The position numbers and the translations under genes are program-made. Below, piece by piece: positions 1 through 8,645 of a DNA stretch of 64,000 bases (its first letter is position 1; each line of letters opens with the position of its first letter). The DNA is from CADEEN01 sp040384625 (lineage in GTDB: Bacteria; Pseudomonadota; Gammaproteobacteria; Burkholderiales; Burkholderiaceae_C). The DNA lies in the NCBI GenBank assembly GCA_040384625.1, contig JAZKIW010000015.1, positions 25,720 through 89,719 on the forward strand, read 5' to 3'. The notes under the pieces are model-generated. The model worked only from the letters and a program-made list of their open reading frames with translations, searched no databases and had not been told where the DNA came from.

Positions 1-1155
1 GCCATTCCGGTGGCCGCGCAGGGCATCACCTCGTCGGGCGGCGTGGTCGATCTCGACCGCGACTTCAGCGGCCTGCACCTCGAGTGGCGCCGTCGCGGCT
101 CGCTCGATGGCCGTGCCTACTCGTTCACCCTCGGTCTCAGCGGTGACCGCATGGCCGAGGAACGCCGCGGCTATGTCAACAATGCCGGCGTGCAGGGGGC
201 CCTGCGCCGCGACGAGACCGACACCGTGCGCGGCGCCGACCAGTACCTGATCGGCAACTGGCAGTTCAGCGAGCGTCTCAAACTCTCCGGCGGCGTGCGC
301 CACAGCGAAGTGCGCTTCGATTCGCGCGACCGCTTCATCGTCGGCACCAACCCCGATGACAGCGGCGCGGCCCGCTACAGCAGCACCAGCCCGGTGATCG
401 GGGCCCTGCTTCAACTGAGCCCGCAGGCCAATCTCTTCGCGTCCATAGGTCGGGGCTTCGAGACCCCGACCTTCGCCGAGCTGGCGTACCGCCCGGGCGG
501 CCAGCCGGGCCTGAACTTCGACCTGAAGGCCGCGACCAGCCGCAACGCCGAGTTGGGCGTGCGCACCGTGTTCGCCGACCGGCTGCAGGCCAGTGCGACC
601 CTGTTCCGCGCCAACACGCGCAACGAGGTGGTTTCGGCGACTTCCTCCGGCGGCCGCAACAGCTTCAGCAATGCCGACAGGACGCAGCGCAAGGGCCTCG
701 AGCTGTCCCTGGACGCCGCTGGCGGCGCGCACTGGGATGCGCTCCTCTCGTACACCTTGACGGCTGCGGAGTTCGAGCGATTCGTCACCGCGGCGGGGAT
801 CGACCTGTCGGGCCGGCGCATTCCCGGCGTGCCGCGACACAGTCTGTTCGCCGAGTTGCGCTGGCGCGACCCTGCGACCGGCTTGTCGAGTGCCGTCGAG
901 CTGCGCTCTGCAAGCAAGGTGGCCGTCAACGACGCGAACAGCGCGTTCGCCGGGTCATACAACGCGGTGAACTGGCGCGGCGGGATCGAGCGGCGCACGG
1001 ACAACTGGGAGTGGAGCGTCTTCGTGCGCATCGACAACCTGTTCGACGAGAAGTACGTCGGCTCGGTCATCGTCAACGAAGCCAATCAGCGCTACTTCGA
1101 ACCTGCACCCACCCGCGCCGGCTACGTCGGTGCCTCGGCCAAGTTGTCGTTCTGA
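1..1155 (+). CDS. TonB-dependent outer-membrane receptor, C-terminal part
   Basis: The frame is open at the left edge, so the signal peptide, plug and first barrel strands lie outside the window; about 384 residues are visible. They show the alternating amphipathic strands and aromatic girdles of a TonB receptor barrel, with family-typical stretches such as LFASIGRGFETPTFAEL and DNLFDEKYVGSV. The protein ends in KLSF, the terminal aromatic expected for outer-membrane barrel assembly. An ABC ATPase starts 8 bp downstream, followed by a permease and a DUF3299 protein. That set resembles the Zur-controlled zinc uptake genes of Pseudomonas, so a metal or metallophore ligand is inferred. The ligand itself cannot be read from the sequence. 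Confidence 0.86.
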   Translation, partial: AIPVAAQGITSSGGVVDLDRDFSGLHLEWRRRGSLDGRAYSFTLGLSGDRMAEERRGYVNNAGVQGALRRDETDTVRGADQYLIGNWQFSERLKLSGGVRHSEVRFDSRDRFIVGTNPDDSGAARYSSTSPVIGALLQLSPQANLFASIGRGFETPTFAELAYRPGGQPGLNFDLKAATSRNAELGVRTVFADRLQASATLFRANTRNEVVSATSSGGRNSFSNADRTQRKGLELSLDAAGGAHWDALLSYTLTAAEFERFVTAAGIDLSGRRIPGVPRHSLFAELRWRDPATGLSSAVELRSASKVAVNDANSAFAGSYNAVNWRGGIERRTDNWEWSVFVRIDNLFDEKYVGSVIVNEANQRYFEPAPTRAGYVGASAKLSF

Positions 1156-1163
1156 GGGCCGCG

Positions 1164-1901
1164 ATGGGCCGACTGGTCGTTGACAGGGGGCTGAATGCCA
1201 TCGACGCATCGGGCCTACGCTTCCGCTGGCCCGGTGCTGCCGCCGATTGCCTGTCGATCACCTCGCTGAAGGTCGAGCGCGGTGCATGCGTGTTCGTGTA
1301 CGGGCCGAGCGGCTGCGGCAAGAGCACCCTGCTGTCCCTGCTGGCCGGCGTGCTGTCGCCGACCCAGGGCGAGTTGCGTGTGCTGGGCCACGACCTCGGG
1401 CGCATGAGCGCGCCGGGCCGTGATCGACTTCGGGCCGATACCATCGGCTATCTATTCCAGCAGTTCAATCTGCTGCCCTACCTGAGTGCGATCGACAACG
1501 TCATGTTGCCAACCCGCCTGTCCGCGCTGCGTCGGACAAAGGCGGAGCGTAGCGGCACCGCGTTGTCGCGCGGGCAGGCCTTGCTGTCGGCGATGGGGCT
1601 GGGGGCCCGGGAGTGGGGCCAGCGCGCGGCGGCGCTGTCCGTCGGTCAGCAACAGCGGGTGGCCGCCGCCAGGGCGCTCATCGGCGACCCGGCGCTCGTG
1701 ATCGCCGACGAGCCGACGTCGGCGCTGGATGCGACACGACGCGACGAATTCATGGACCTGCTGATCACGGCCTGCCATGGCGCAGGCAGCACCCTCGTCT
1801 TTGTCAGCCACGACACCGCGCTGGCACGACGCTTCGACATCAGCCTCGAACTGCCCGCACTGAATGCTGCGCCCGCTGCCGCGCAGGAGGCCATAGCGTG
1901 A
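1164..1901 (+). CDS. ABC transporter ATP-binding protein, LolD/MacB type
   Basis: A 245-residue ATPase that would energise the permease encoded next to it. Walker A is GPSGCGKST (about residues 47-55), the signature is the variant LSVGQQQRV rather than LSGGQ, and Walker B is LVIADEPTSALD, followed by a switch His in FVSHD. The ATG at 1164 is chosen because it lies 8 bp after the receptor stop and the homologous domain begins soon after; the open frame extends further upstream only inside the receptor gene. The stop overlaps the GTG of the permease (GTGA), which implies translational coupling. The family also contains lipoprotein and macrolide exporters, so zinc uptake rests on context. Confidence 0.88.
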   Translation: MGRLVVDRGLNAIDASGLRFRWPGAAADCLSITSLKVERGACVFVYGPSGCGKSTLLSLLAGVLSPTQGELRVLGHDLGRMSAPGRDRLRADTIGYLFQQFNLLPYLSAIDNVMLPTRLSALRRTKAERSGTALSRGQALLSAMGLGAREWGQRAAALSVGQQQRVAAARALIGDPALVIADEPTSALDATRRDEFMDLLITACHGAGSTLVFVSHDTALARRFDISLELPALNAAPAAAQEAIA

Positions 1902-3157
1902 AGGCGATGCTAGCGCTGGCGCTGCAGAGTGCGTGGAGCCGGCGCTTCGTGCTGTCCTTGCTCGTCGCGACCGTGGCCCTGTCCACGTTCCTGTTGCTAG
2001 GGCTCGAACGCCTGCGCCAAGACGTGCGCGAGACCTTCATTCAGTCGGTGTCGGGCACCGACCTCATCGTCGGTCCGCGCAGCGGCTCGCTGCAGTTGCT
2101 CCTGTCCTCCGTGTTTCGCATCGGCGCACCGCTGCAGAGCATGCGCTGGAGCAGCGCGCAGGCGTTGGCCGGGCTGCCCGCGGTGGCCTGGTCGGTGCCT
2201 TTGTCGGTCGGCGACAGCCACCGTGGTTTCTCGGTGTTGGGCACCACCACGGGCTACTTCGAGCACTTCCGTTACGGCGACCGGCAGGCGCTGCGCCTGG
2301 GCGCCGGCCGGCCCTTTGCCGCGGCGCTCGAGGCCGTGCTCGGCGCCGACGTGGCACGACAGCTCGGATACAAGGTGGGTGACCGCATCACCCTGAGCCA
2401 TGGTGACGGCAAGCTGGACGAGCACGAGCACGACGACAAGCCCTTCGAAGTCGTGGGTATCTTCGAGCGCACTGGCACGCCCGTCGACCGCACTGTGCAC
2501 GTGGGCCTGGAAGGGCTCGAGGCGGTGCACTTGGACTGGTCCATGGGCGTGCGCCTGCCGGCCCAGGTCAGCGCGACGGACTCCGCCACCCCGGACCTGA
2601 CGCCAAGGAGCGTGAGCGCCGTGCTGGTCGGACTCAAGCAGCGCGCGGCCGTCTTCTCGGTGCAGCAGTGGGTTGGTGCATTTCGCGGCGAGCCGCTGTC
2701 GGCCGTGCTGCCGGGCGTCGCCCTCAACGAGTTGTGGGCGCTGGTCGGCGTGGGCGAGCGCGCGCTGCTGGGCATGACCATCCTGGTCTGCGTCGTCAGT
2801 TTCGCCGGGCTGGTGGCGGCGGTGCTGTCCGGCCTGGAGCAGCGGCGGCGCGAGCTCGCCATCCTGCGCGCCCTGGGGGCGGGGCCGCGCGGCGTCTTGG
2901 TGCTGCTCGCGACCGAAGGTCTGGCTGTCACTGCAGCCGGTGTAGTCGTGGGCGCGGGTCTGCATTGGCTGGCTGTGGCCAGCGTCGCCGAGTTGACGCG
3001 CGCGCATTTCGGCTTGACCTTGAACCTGCTGCTGCCCGGCCCGGCGCAGTGGCTTCTCATCGGGGGAGTGCTGGCGTGCGGCTTGATCGCCAGCCTGCTG
3101 CCGGGGTGGCGCGCATATCGACTCTCGCTGATGGATGGGCTGACGCCGAGGATCTGA
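1898..3157 (+). CDS. FtsX/MacB-type ABC permease with His-rich periplasmic loop
   Basis: 419 residues with the MacB/LolC topology: one N-terminal membrane helix (about residues 17-36), a large periplasmic domain, and three C-terminal helices in the FtsX domain. GTG at 1898 overlaps the ATPase stop and has GCAGGAGG 8 bp upstream; the ATG at 1907 is the alternative. The periplasmic domain carries the acidic, His-rich segment HGDGKLDEHEHDD (about residues 168-180), which looks like a metal-binding loop and is not a general feature of FtsX permeases. Together with the receptor and the DUF3299 protein this supports a role in moving or sensing a divalent metal, probably zinc. Direct evidence of direction or substrate is lacking. 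Confidence 0.85.
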   Translation: MKAMLALALQSAWSRRFVLSLLVATVALSTFLLLGLERLRQDVRETFIQSVSGTDLIVGPRSGSLQLLLSSVFRIGAPLQSMRWSSAQALAGLPAVAWSVPLSVGDSHRGFSVLGTTTGYFEHFRYGDRQALRLGAGRPFAAALEAVLGADVARQLGYKVGDRITLSHGDGKLDEHEHDDKPFEVVGIFERTGTPVDRTVHVGLEGLEAVHLDWSMGVRLPAQVSATDSATPDLTPRSVSAVLVGLKQRAAVFSVQQWVGAFRGEPLSAVLPGVALNELWALVGVGERALLGMTILVCVVSFAGLVAAVLSGLEQRRRELAILRALGAGPRGVLVLLATEGLAVTAAGVVVGAGLHWLAVASVAELTRAHFGLTLNLLLPGPAQWLLIGGVLACGLIASLLPGWRAYRLSLMDGLTPRI

Positions 3158-3159
3158 TC

Positions 3160-3687
3160 ATGGACAGGAGAACAGCACTTCGAATCTTGGTGGGCGTGGG
3201 CCTGGCCATGGCTGTTCCTGTCCAGGCCGTCGACCTGCGCGAGATCACCTGGTTGATGCTCATGCCCAAGGACTGGAACCCACGTGCGCGCCTGGGCGAC
3301 CGCAGGCTCGAGGAGCTGGACGACAACGACCCGAAGGCGCAGCAGGTCCTTCGCGAGATGCGCGCGGTGCTCGATGCCGCACCCACCGTGACCCATCTCG
3401 ACGGCGCCGTGGTCAAGCTCCCCGGCTACATCGTTCCGCTCGAGCAGACGAAGGACGGGCTGACGGAATTTCTGCTGGTGCCGTACTACGGCGCCTGCAT
3501 TCACACCCCGCCACCACCGGCCAATCAGATCGTGCACGTGAAGTCGAGCAAGGCATGGAAGGACTTCGATCCGATCACCGCGGTATGGGTGACCGGGACC
3601 CTGAAGGCATCGCGGCGCGACTCGGGCGTCGGTGTCAGCGGTTATGCACTCGATCTGGCGAAGATGGAGGTCTATCGCGGGCGCTAG
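3160..3687 (+). CDS. DUF3299 secreted protein
   Basis: 175 residues beginning with a short signal peptide (MDRRTALRILVGVGLAMAVPVQA). The core motif YYGACIHTPPPPANQIVHV is the hallmark of DUF3299. The family's biochemical role is not established; a Cys-His-Pro cluster like this could bind a metal. The gene begins 2 bp after the permease stop and is the last of the receptor-ATPase-permease-DUF3299 set. A similar order (PA4063-PA4066) belongs to the zinc-starvation response of Pseudomonas aeruginosa, which suggests a periplasmic accessory of zinc import. Its stop overlaps the convergent sulfate-permease-like gene by 4 bp. Confidence 0.85.
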   Translation: MDRRTALRILVGVGLAMAVPVQAVDLREITWLMLMPKDWNPRARLGDRRLEELDDNDPKAQQVLREMRAVLDAAPTVTHLDGAVVKLPGYIVPLEQTKDGLTEFLLVPYYGACIHTPPPPANQIVHVKSSKAWKDFDPITAVWVTGTLKASRRDSGVGVSGYALDLAKMEVYRGR

Positions 3688-4943
3688 TCGGGCCGCAGCA
3701 CGCGGCGTGCGACCAGGGCGCTGGTGATCCCGAGCAGGAGGGCCCACTCCAGCGACAGGGTGACCGTGCCGAGCAGGGTGACCGCGAGCGGCAGGCGTTC
3801 GACCGGTTCGGCGCGCCACAGGCGAGCCGTCTCTCGCCCGTCGATCAGGCCCCACGCGACTACCAGCAGCAGGCCGGCGATCACGGCCAGCGGCAACAAG
3901 CGCGCCCACGGCGACACGAAGACCAGTATCAAGACCAGGAACAGCGCCGCGCTCGCGGCCGCGAGGGGCGTGCGTGCGCCGGCCTCGACGTTCACCCCCG
4001 AGCGATTGAACGAGCCACTGGCTGGCAGCGCCGAGAAGAAAGAACCGACGAGATTGGCCAAGCCTTGGCCGACAAACTCGCGACTGCCGTCGATGGTGTC
4101 GCCATAGCGCCGCGCGACGGCCTTGGCCACCGCCACCGCTTCGGTCAGGGCCAACAGAGTCATCACCAGAGTGGCGCCGAACAGGCTGCGCACCGTGTCG
4201 ATCGACAGATCGGGCAGCGACAGGGGCGGCAGGGCGCCGGGCAGGGCCTGCACGGTTGCGAGCACTGGCCACTGAGGCATCCAGGCGGCCGTGGCCTGCG
4301 CGGTCAGCGTGCCGGCGATCACCGCCATCAGCATGGCCGGCACGAAGCGATTGAGCGGCCGCCACAGCAGGGCGACGATCACTGTCACCGCGGCGGCGAT
4401 CAGGGCCGGCCACTGAATGGCGTCGTGCTGCGCGATGGCAGCCCGCAGGTTCGTCAACACCGATGTGCCGCGCGCCAGGTCCAGTCCCAGCAACGCGCCG
4501 AGCTGGCTGTTCACGACCAGGATCGCAGCCCCGGCCGTGAAGCCGACGATCACCGAGTGCGGCACCTTGTCGATGACCGCGCCGACGCGCGCCAGGCCGA
4601 GCAGCAATTGCATCGCGCCGACCAGAAAGCTCAGCGTCAGGACCAGGCTCACGTAGGCGGGCGAGCCGACCAGGGCCAGCGGCGCGATCAGGGCCATCGT
4701 CGTCAGCGAAATGGCATTCGCCGGGCCGGTGACCATCAGGCGGCTCGAACCGAACAGCGCCGCGACCATGCAGGGCAGCATCGCGGCGTACAGGCCGTAC
4801 TGCGGCGGCAGGCCGGCCAGGGTGGCGAAGGCCATGGCCTGCGGCAGCACGACCACTGCGCCCGTCAGGCCGGCCAGCAGGTCTGCGCGCACCGTGCCGG
4901 GCTGGCGCCATTCGGGCAGCCAGCGCATGAAGGGCCATTGCAT
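3684..4943 (-). CDS. SulP family anion transporter lacking a STAS domain
   Basis: 419 residues, almost all hydrophobic, with the SulP transmembrane core (PQAMAFATLAGLPPQYGLYAA near the start and the conserved ASGSFNRSGVN about two thirds in). SulP proteins exchange or co-transport sulfate, bicarbonate, dicarboxylates or other anions. Typical members run to 550-600 residues and end in a cytoplasmic STAS domain. This one stops at LVARRVLRPD straight after the last helix, so STAS is absent. The start is placed at the ATG at 4943 (MQWPFMRW) because the extra upstream residues are unlike the family. It diverges from purU. Substrate unknown. Confidence 0.85.
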   Translation of the reverse strand: MQWPFMRWLPEWRQPGTVRADLLAGLTGAVVVLPQAMAFATLAGLPPQYGLYAAMLPCMVAALFGSSRLMVTGPANAISLTTMALIAPLALVGSPAYVSLVLTLSFLVGAMQLLLGLARVGAVIDKVPHSVIVGFTAGAAILVVNSQLGALLGLDLARGTSVLTNLRAAIAQHDAIQWPALIAAAVTVIVALLWRPLNRFVPAMLMAVIAGTLTAQATAAWMPQWPVLATVQALPGALPPLSLPDLSIDTVRSLFGATLVMTLLALTEAVAVAKAVARRYGDTIDGSREFVGQGLANLVGSFFSALPASGSFNRSGVNVEAGARTPLAAASAALFLVLILVFVSPWARLLPLAVIAGLLLVVAWGLIDGRETARLWRAEPVERLPLAVTLLGTVTLSLEWALLLGITSALVARRVLRPD

Positions 4944-5017
4944 GCGCCGATTGTCACCCGCGATAGGATGCCCGCCCTGCCGCTCGATGCGATCGCGGCG
5001 CAAGCAAAAAACCTCGC

Positions 5018-5866
5018 GTGGCCGACTCCTTCATCCTCACCCTGTCCTGTCCCGACCGCGCCGGCATCGTCCATGCCGTGACTGGCGTGCTCGCTGCCCA
5101 CGGCGGCAACATCAGCGAAGCCGCGCAATTCAACGATCAGGCCACCGGCCTGTTCTTCATGCGAGTGCGCTTTGCGGCGCCCGGAGCCACGGTGGGTCAG
5201 CTGTCACCGGCGCTGGCTGACCTGGCCACGTCGATGGCCATGAAGTGGCAATTGCACGCCGCGCACGAGCGCATGCCGACGGTCATCATGGTCTCCAAGC
5301 TGGGCCACTGCCTGAACGACCTGCTGTTCCGCTACCGCAGCCAGCTGCTGCCGCTGGACATCCGTGCGATCGTCTCGAACCACCGCGACTACTACCAGCT
5401 CGCGGCCTCGTACGACATTCCCTTCCACCACATCCCTGTCACGGCCGACACCAAGGCCCAGGCCGAAGCCAGGCTGCTGCAGATCGTCGAACAGGAAGGC
5501 GCCGAGCTGGTGGTCCTGGCGCGCTACATGCAGGTGCTGAGCAACGAGCTGTGCCGTGCGCTCGAAGGCCGGGCGATCAACATCCACCACTCCTTCCTGC
5601 CCAGCTTCAAGGGGGCGCGGCCGTACTGGCAGGCGCATGAACGCGGGGTCAAGATCATCGGTGCCACGGCGCATTACGTGACCGCCGAACTCGACGAGGG
5701 CCCGATCATCGAGCAGGACATCGCGCGGGTGGACCACTCGAACGACCCGGGTGAACTGACCGCCATCGGCCGCGATGTCGAGAGCGCGGTTCTGGCGCGC
5801 GCCGTGACCTGGCACGCCCAGCGACGCGTGCTGCTCAACGGCCACAAGACGGTCGTCTTCAAGTAG
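5018..5866 (+). CDS. purU: Formyltetrahydrofolate deformylase
   Basis: 282 residues: an N-terminal ACT domain (about residues 5-80, LSCPDRAGIVHAVTGVLAAH) followed by a formyltransferase-fold hydrolase domain. PurU hydrolyses 10-formyl-THF to THF and formate, balancing one-carbon pools. The catalytic region is intact (NHRDYYQLA; INIHHSFLPSFKGARPY; ATAHYVTAELDEGPIIEQD), giving the His and Asp expected for the family. The start is a GTG at 5018; no in-frame ATG lies before the ACT domain. It is divergent from the SulP gene with about 75 bp between them and appears monocistronic. Confidence 0.95.
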   Translation: MADSFILTLSCPDRAGIVHAVTGVLAAHGGNISEAAQFNDQATGLFFMRVRFAAPGATVGQLSPALADLATSMAMKWQLHAAHERMPTVIMVSKLGHCLNDLLFRYRSQLLPLDIRAIVSNHRDYYQLAASYDIPFHHIPVTADTKAQAEARLLQIVEQEGAELVVLARYMQVLSNELCRALEGRAINIHHSFLPSFKGARPYWQAHERGVKIIGATAHYVTAELDEGPIIEQDIARVDHSNDPGELTAIGRDVESAVLARAVTWHAQRRVLLNGHKTVVFK

Positions 5867-5935
5867 GCAACGTGGGCACCGACGCGGCGACGACGACGAA
5901 CTCGCCCGGGATCGCATAGCCGCCGCCCTGGCATA

Positions 5936-6064
5936 GCCGAAGATGTCGGCTACCAGACGGATGCGGCCTTCAGCCGGGCGTTCCGGCGCGAGTTCGGTGC
6001 ACCACCGGCGGCCTGGCGGCGTCGCCAATCGACGGCGACTCCTGCGACAGAGATCACCCCCTGA
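5936..6064 (+). pseudogene. Decayed remnant of an AraC-family regulator (C-terminal HTH)
   Basis: Between purU and the alcohol dehydrogenase, the + strand reads AEDVGYQTDAAFSRAFRREF and then GAPPAAWRRR before a stop at 6062-6064. This is the classic second helix-turn-helix of AraC/XylS regulators. Just upstream the frame breaks: the bases that would continue the recognition helix (RDRIAAALA) are in another frame, as if one base had been lost near 5932-5935, and no start codon or N-terminal domain can be found before purU. I read it as the degraded 3' end of a lost regulator gene. Only about 40 residues support it. Confidence 0.65.
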
Positions 6065-6089
6065 GGCGCTGTCTGGGCGCCGCGCCCCG

Positions 6090-7175
6090 TCAGGGCCGCA
6101 GCACCGTGCGCCCGCGCACACGTCCGGCGCGAAGCTCGTCGAGCGCCAGGGACGCCTGCGCCAGGGTGCGCGTCGTCAGCGGGAGGTCCGGCAGGTGTCC
6201 CTGCCGCGCAATGGCCATCAGTGCCTGCATTTCGGCCAGGCTGCCGACGTAGGAGCCGAGCACGCTGACGGCCTTCATCGACACCATCGCCGGCATGATC
6301 GGCGTGGCGCCGCCGTAGAGGCCGACGCAGACCAGGCGACCCCCCTTGCGCAGCACGCCGAAGCCGAAGGCGAAGCTGGCTGCGGCGCCGACGAAGTCGA
6401 TGGCGGCGGCCACGCCACCGGTGCTGGCCTTGACCAGCGCGCGGGCGGCACCGTCGGCATTCGGGTCAATGACCTCGCTGGCGCCGGCCTCGCGCGCCAG
6501 ATCCCACTTGCCGTGGTCGACCTCGGCGACAACCAGTCTCGCCGCCGGCACCACTTCGCGCGCCAGCCGGATGCCCGACAGGCCGACGCCGCCGGCGCCG
6601 ATGATCAGCAGCACGTCGTTGGCGCCGAGCGGTGCGACTTTTTTCAAGGCGCCGAACGCAGTGAGACCGGCGCAGGCATAGGTGCAGGCTTGCGCCTCGG
6701 ACAGCGGGTCGAAGGCCAGCAGGTACTTCGGGTGTGGCACCAGCACGTGGTCGGCAAAACCACCGTCACGGTGCGCACCAAGGGCACGCGGTGCCGCGCA
6801 CAGGTGTTCGTTGCCGGTGGCGCAGAGCGAGCACGCGCCGCAACCAATCCAGGGGTAGACGACGCGGCGTGCGCCGACCGCGGTATCACCCGCGTCGGGT
6901 CCCACGGCCACCACCGTGCCGGCGATCTCGTGGCCGAGCGTGCGCGGTAATTGCATCGAGCGTGTCAGGTCCAGGCGGGTGTCGCCGCCGAGGTCGAAGT
7001 AACCGTCCTGCAGGTGCAGGTCGCTGTGGCAGACACCGCAGGCATCGACGCGCAACAGCAGCTCGCTGCCCTGCGGTTGCGGTGTCTCGTGCAGTACCTG
7101 CGCCAGGGGCTTTCCGAAGGCTTCGAGTTGATGACTGAGCATGGCGCTCATGGCGCTGGCGCCGGCCGCACTCAC
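6090..7175 (-). CDS. Zinc-dependent alcohol dehydrogenase (MDR superfamily)
   Basis: 361 residues. The catalytic zinc site is seen in CGVCHSDLH and GHEIAGTVVAVG; the structural zinc site has four Cys in GCGACSLCATGNEHLC; the NAD(P) fold follows with GAGGVGLSGI. It would oxidise an alcohol or reduce an aldehyde with NAD(P). It is the last gene of the leftward benzoate operon and its GTG start overlaps the livF stop (GTGA); ATGs at 7151 and 7142 are alternative starts. Its place next to benzoyl-CoA genes hints at a role on a pathway aldehyde or an aromatic alcohol, but the substrate is unknown. It is not an aldehyde dehydrogenase and so does not replace BoxD. Confidence 0.88.
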   Translation of the reverse strand: MSAAGASAMSAMLSHQLEAFGKPLAQVLHETPQPQGSELLLRVDACGVCHSDLHLQDGYFDLGGDTRLDLTRSMQLPRTLGHEIAGTVVAVGPDAGDTAVGARRVVYPWIGCGACSLCATGNEHLCAAPRALGAHRDGGFADHVLVPHPKYLLAFDPLSEAQACTYACAGLTAFGALKKVAPLGANDVLLIIGAGGVGLSGIRLAREVVPAARLVVAEVDHGKWDLAREAGASEVIDPNADGAARALVKASTGGVAAAIDFVGAAASFAFGFGVLRKGGRLVCVGLYGGATPIMPAMVSMKAVSVLGSYVGSLAEMQALMAIARQGHLPDLPLTTRTLAQASLALDELRAGRVRGRTVLRP

Positions 7176-7891
7176 ACGCCCAGGTAGGCGGCGAGTTCGG
7201 CGCTCTGGCGCAGAGTGGCTGAGGCGCCGGATAGTACGACGCTGCCCTTTTGCAGCACCAGCGCGCGATCGCTCTGCGCCAGGACCTTGCGGTAGTCGCG
7301 GTCGACGATCAGGGTCGCGATGCCGCTGGCACGAATCTGGTCGATGACGCGCCAGATTTCCGCCACGATCAACGGCGCCAGGCCTTCGGTGGCTTCGTCC
7401 AGGATCACCAGCGACGGGTGGGTCATCAGCGCACGGCCGATCGACAGCATCTGCTGCTCGCCGCCCGAGAGTTGTGCACCGAGGTGGTCGAGGCGCTCGG
7501 CCAGGCGCGGGAACGTCGCCAGCACGCGTTCGCGCGACCAGTCGTTGCGTCCGTCGCGGCCGGGGCGCGCGGCCATCACCAGGTTCTCGCGCACCGAGAG
7601 GTTGGGGAAGATGCCGCGACCTTCGGGCACATAGGCCACGCCGGCGCGCGACACCGCATGCGGCCGCGCTTTCGACATGTCCTTGCCGAACAGCCTGATC
7701 TGTCCGTCACGCTGTGCCACATGACCGAGCAGGGTGCGGATCAAGGTGCTCTTGCCCATGCCGTTGCGCCCGAGCAGGCCGACCGTCTCGCCGCGGCCGA
7801 TCTGCAGGTCGACACCGTGCAGCACATGGCTCGAGCCGTACCAGGCGTGGATGCCGCGGGCGTCGAGGATCGATTCCGTTGCTGCCGCCAT
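7172..7891 (-). CDS. livF: LivF-type ABC ATPase (benzoate/branched-chain-type transporter)
   Basis: 239 residues with Walker A GRNGMGKST, signature LSGGEQQML and Walker B LVILDEATEGLAP, the last being typical of LivF. It pairs with LivG to drive the LivH/LivM permeases. ATG at 7891 follows the livG stop by one base; a GTG at 7903 would give an overlap instead. Transporters of this hydrophobic amino acid uptake family recur in benzoate loci and probably import the aromatic acid. The position inside the bclA-led operon supports that role rather than leucine uptake. The switch His is replaced (VDRDY where families show EQN/VEH). Confidence 0.92.
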   Translation of the reverse strand: MAAATESILDARGIHAWYGSSHVLHGVDLQIGRGETVGLLGRNGMGKSTLIRTLLGHVAQRDGQIRLFGKDMSKARPHAVSRAGVAYVPEGRGIFPNLSVRENLVMAARPGRDGRNDWSRERVLATFPRLAERLDHLGAQLSGGEQQMLSIGRALMTHPSLVILDEATEGLAPLIVAEIWRVIDQIRASGIATLIVDRDYRKVLAQSDRALVLQKGSVVLSGASATLRQSAELAAYLGV

Positions 7892-7892
7892 G

Positions 7893-8645
7893 TCAATGTC
7901 CACCGAGGTAGGCCGCCTGGACGGCCGGACTCGAGCGCACCGCCTCCGGCGCATCACAGGCGATCACGCTGCCGTTGACCATCACCGTGATGCGGTCGGC
8001 GATGCGGAACACGGCGTCCATGTCGTGCTCAACGAGCAGGATCGCGTGGCTGGCCTTCAACTCGGCCAGCAGGGCCAGCATGCGGTCGGTCTCCTCGGCG
8101 CCCATGCCGGCCAGCGGCTCGTCGAGCAGGAGCACCTGCGGCGCGGTGGCCAGGCACATCGCGATCTCGAGCTGGCGCTTCTGGCCGTGCGACAACAGCC
8201 CTGCGCTGCGCGACAAGAGAGCACTCAGGCCGGCACGTTCGGCGGCGGCATGTGCAGCCGGCACGCTGTCGGGGCAACGGTCTGCAGCGCTCCACCAGCG
8301 CCATGGCTTCTGCGCGTGGGCCTGAGCGGCGAGGCGGCAGTTCTCGAAGACCGTGAAGCTCGGGAAGATCGTGTTGCGCTGGTAGCTGCGCCCCAGGCCG
8401 CTGCGCGCGCGGCGAGGCTGGGTCCAGGCGGTGACATCGTGGCCGAGCAACTCGACCGTGCCAGACGAGGGATCGATTTCGCCCGACAGAATGTTGATCA
8501 GGGTCGACTTGCCGGCGCCATTGGTTCCGATCACCGCGTGCACCTCGCCGCGTCCGAGATCGATCGACACCCCGTCCACGGCCACCAGGCCACCCCAACG
8601 GCGCGTGATGTCGCGCCCGCGCAGCAGGATCTGTTCGTCACGCAT
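7893..8645 (-). CDS. livG: LivG-type ABC ATPase
   Basis: 250 residues. Walker A is GTNGAGKST (usually GPNGAGKT), the signature is LSHGQKRQLEIAM, Walker B is VLLLDEPLAGMG, and the switch is LLVEHDMD; all are LivG traits. The start ATG at 8645 overlaps the end of livM by 8 bp. A Trp- and Ser-rich middle stretch (KPWRWWSAADRC) is a little longer than in amino-acid LivG proteins. With LivF it forms the ATPase pair for the benzoate-type importer of this operon. Confidence 0.92.
   Translation of the reverse strand: MRDEQILLRGRDITRRWGGLVAVDGVSIDLGRGEVHAVIGTNGAGKSTLINILSGEIDPSSGTVELLGHDVTAWTQPRRARSGLGRSYQRNTIFPSFTVFENCRLAAQAHAQKPWRWWSAADRCPDSVPAAHAAAERAGLSALLSRSAGLLSHGQKRQLEIAMCLATAPQVLLLDEPLAGMGAEETDRMLALLAELKASHAILLVEHDMDAVFRIADRITVMVNGSVIACDAPEAVRSSPAVQAAYLGGH

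Noticed and set aside
2272..4938. Very long open frame on the minus strand (about 888 codons) across the permease, DUF3299 and SulP region
   Set aside because: It is Arg/Ala/Pro-rich without domains and runs antisense to or out of frame with recognisable genes; a high-GC shadow.
5943..6950. Plus-strand frame running from the purU spacer through the alcohol dehydrogenase
   Set aside because: It is out of frame with the AraC remnant, and the zinc ADH on the other strand has all its motifs.
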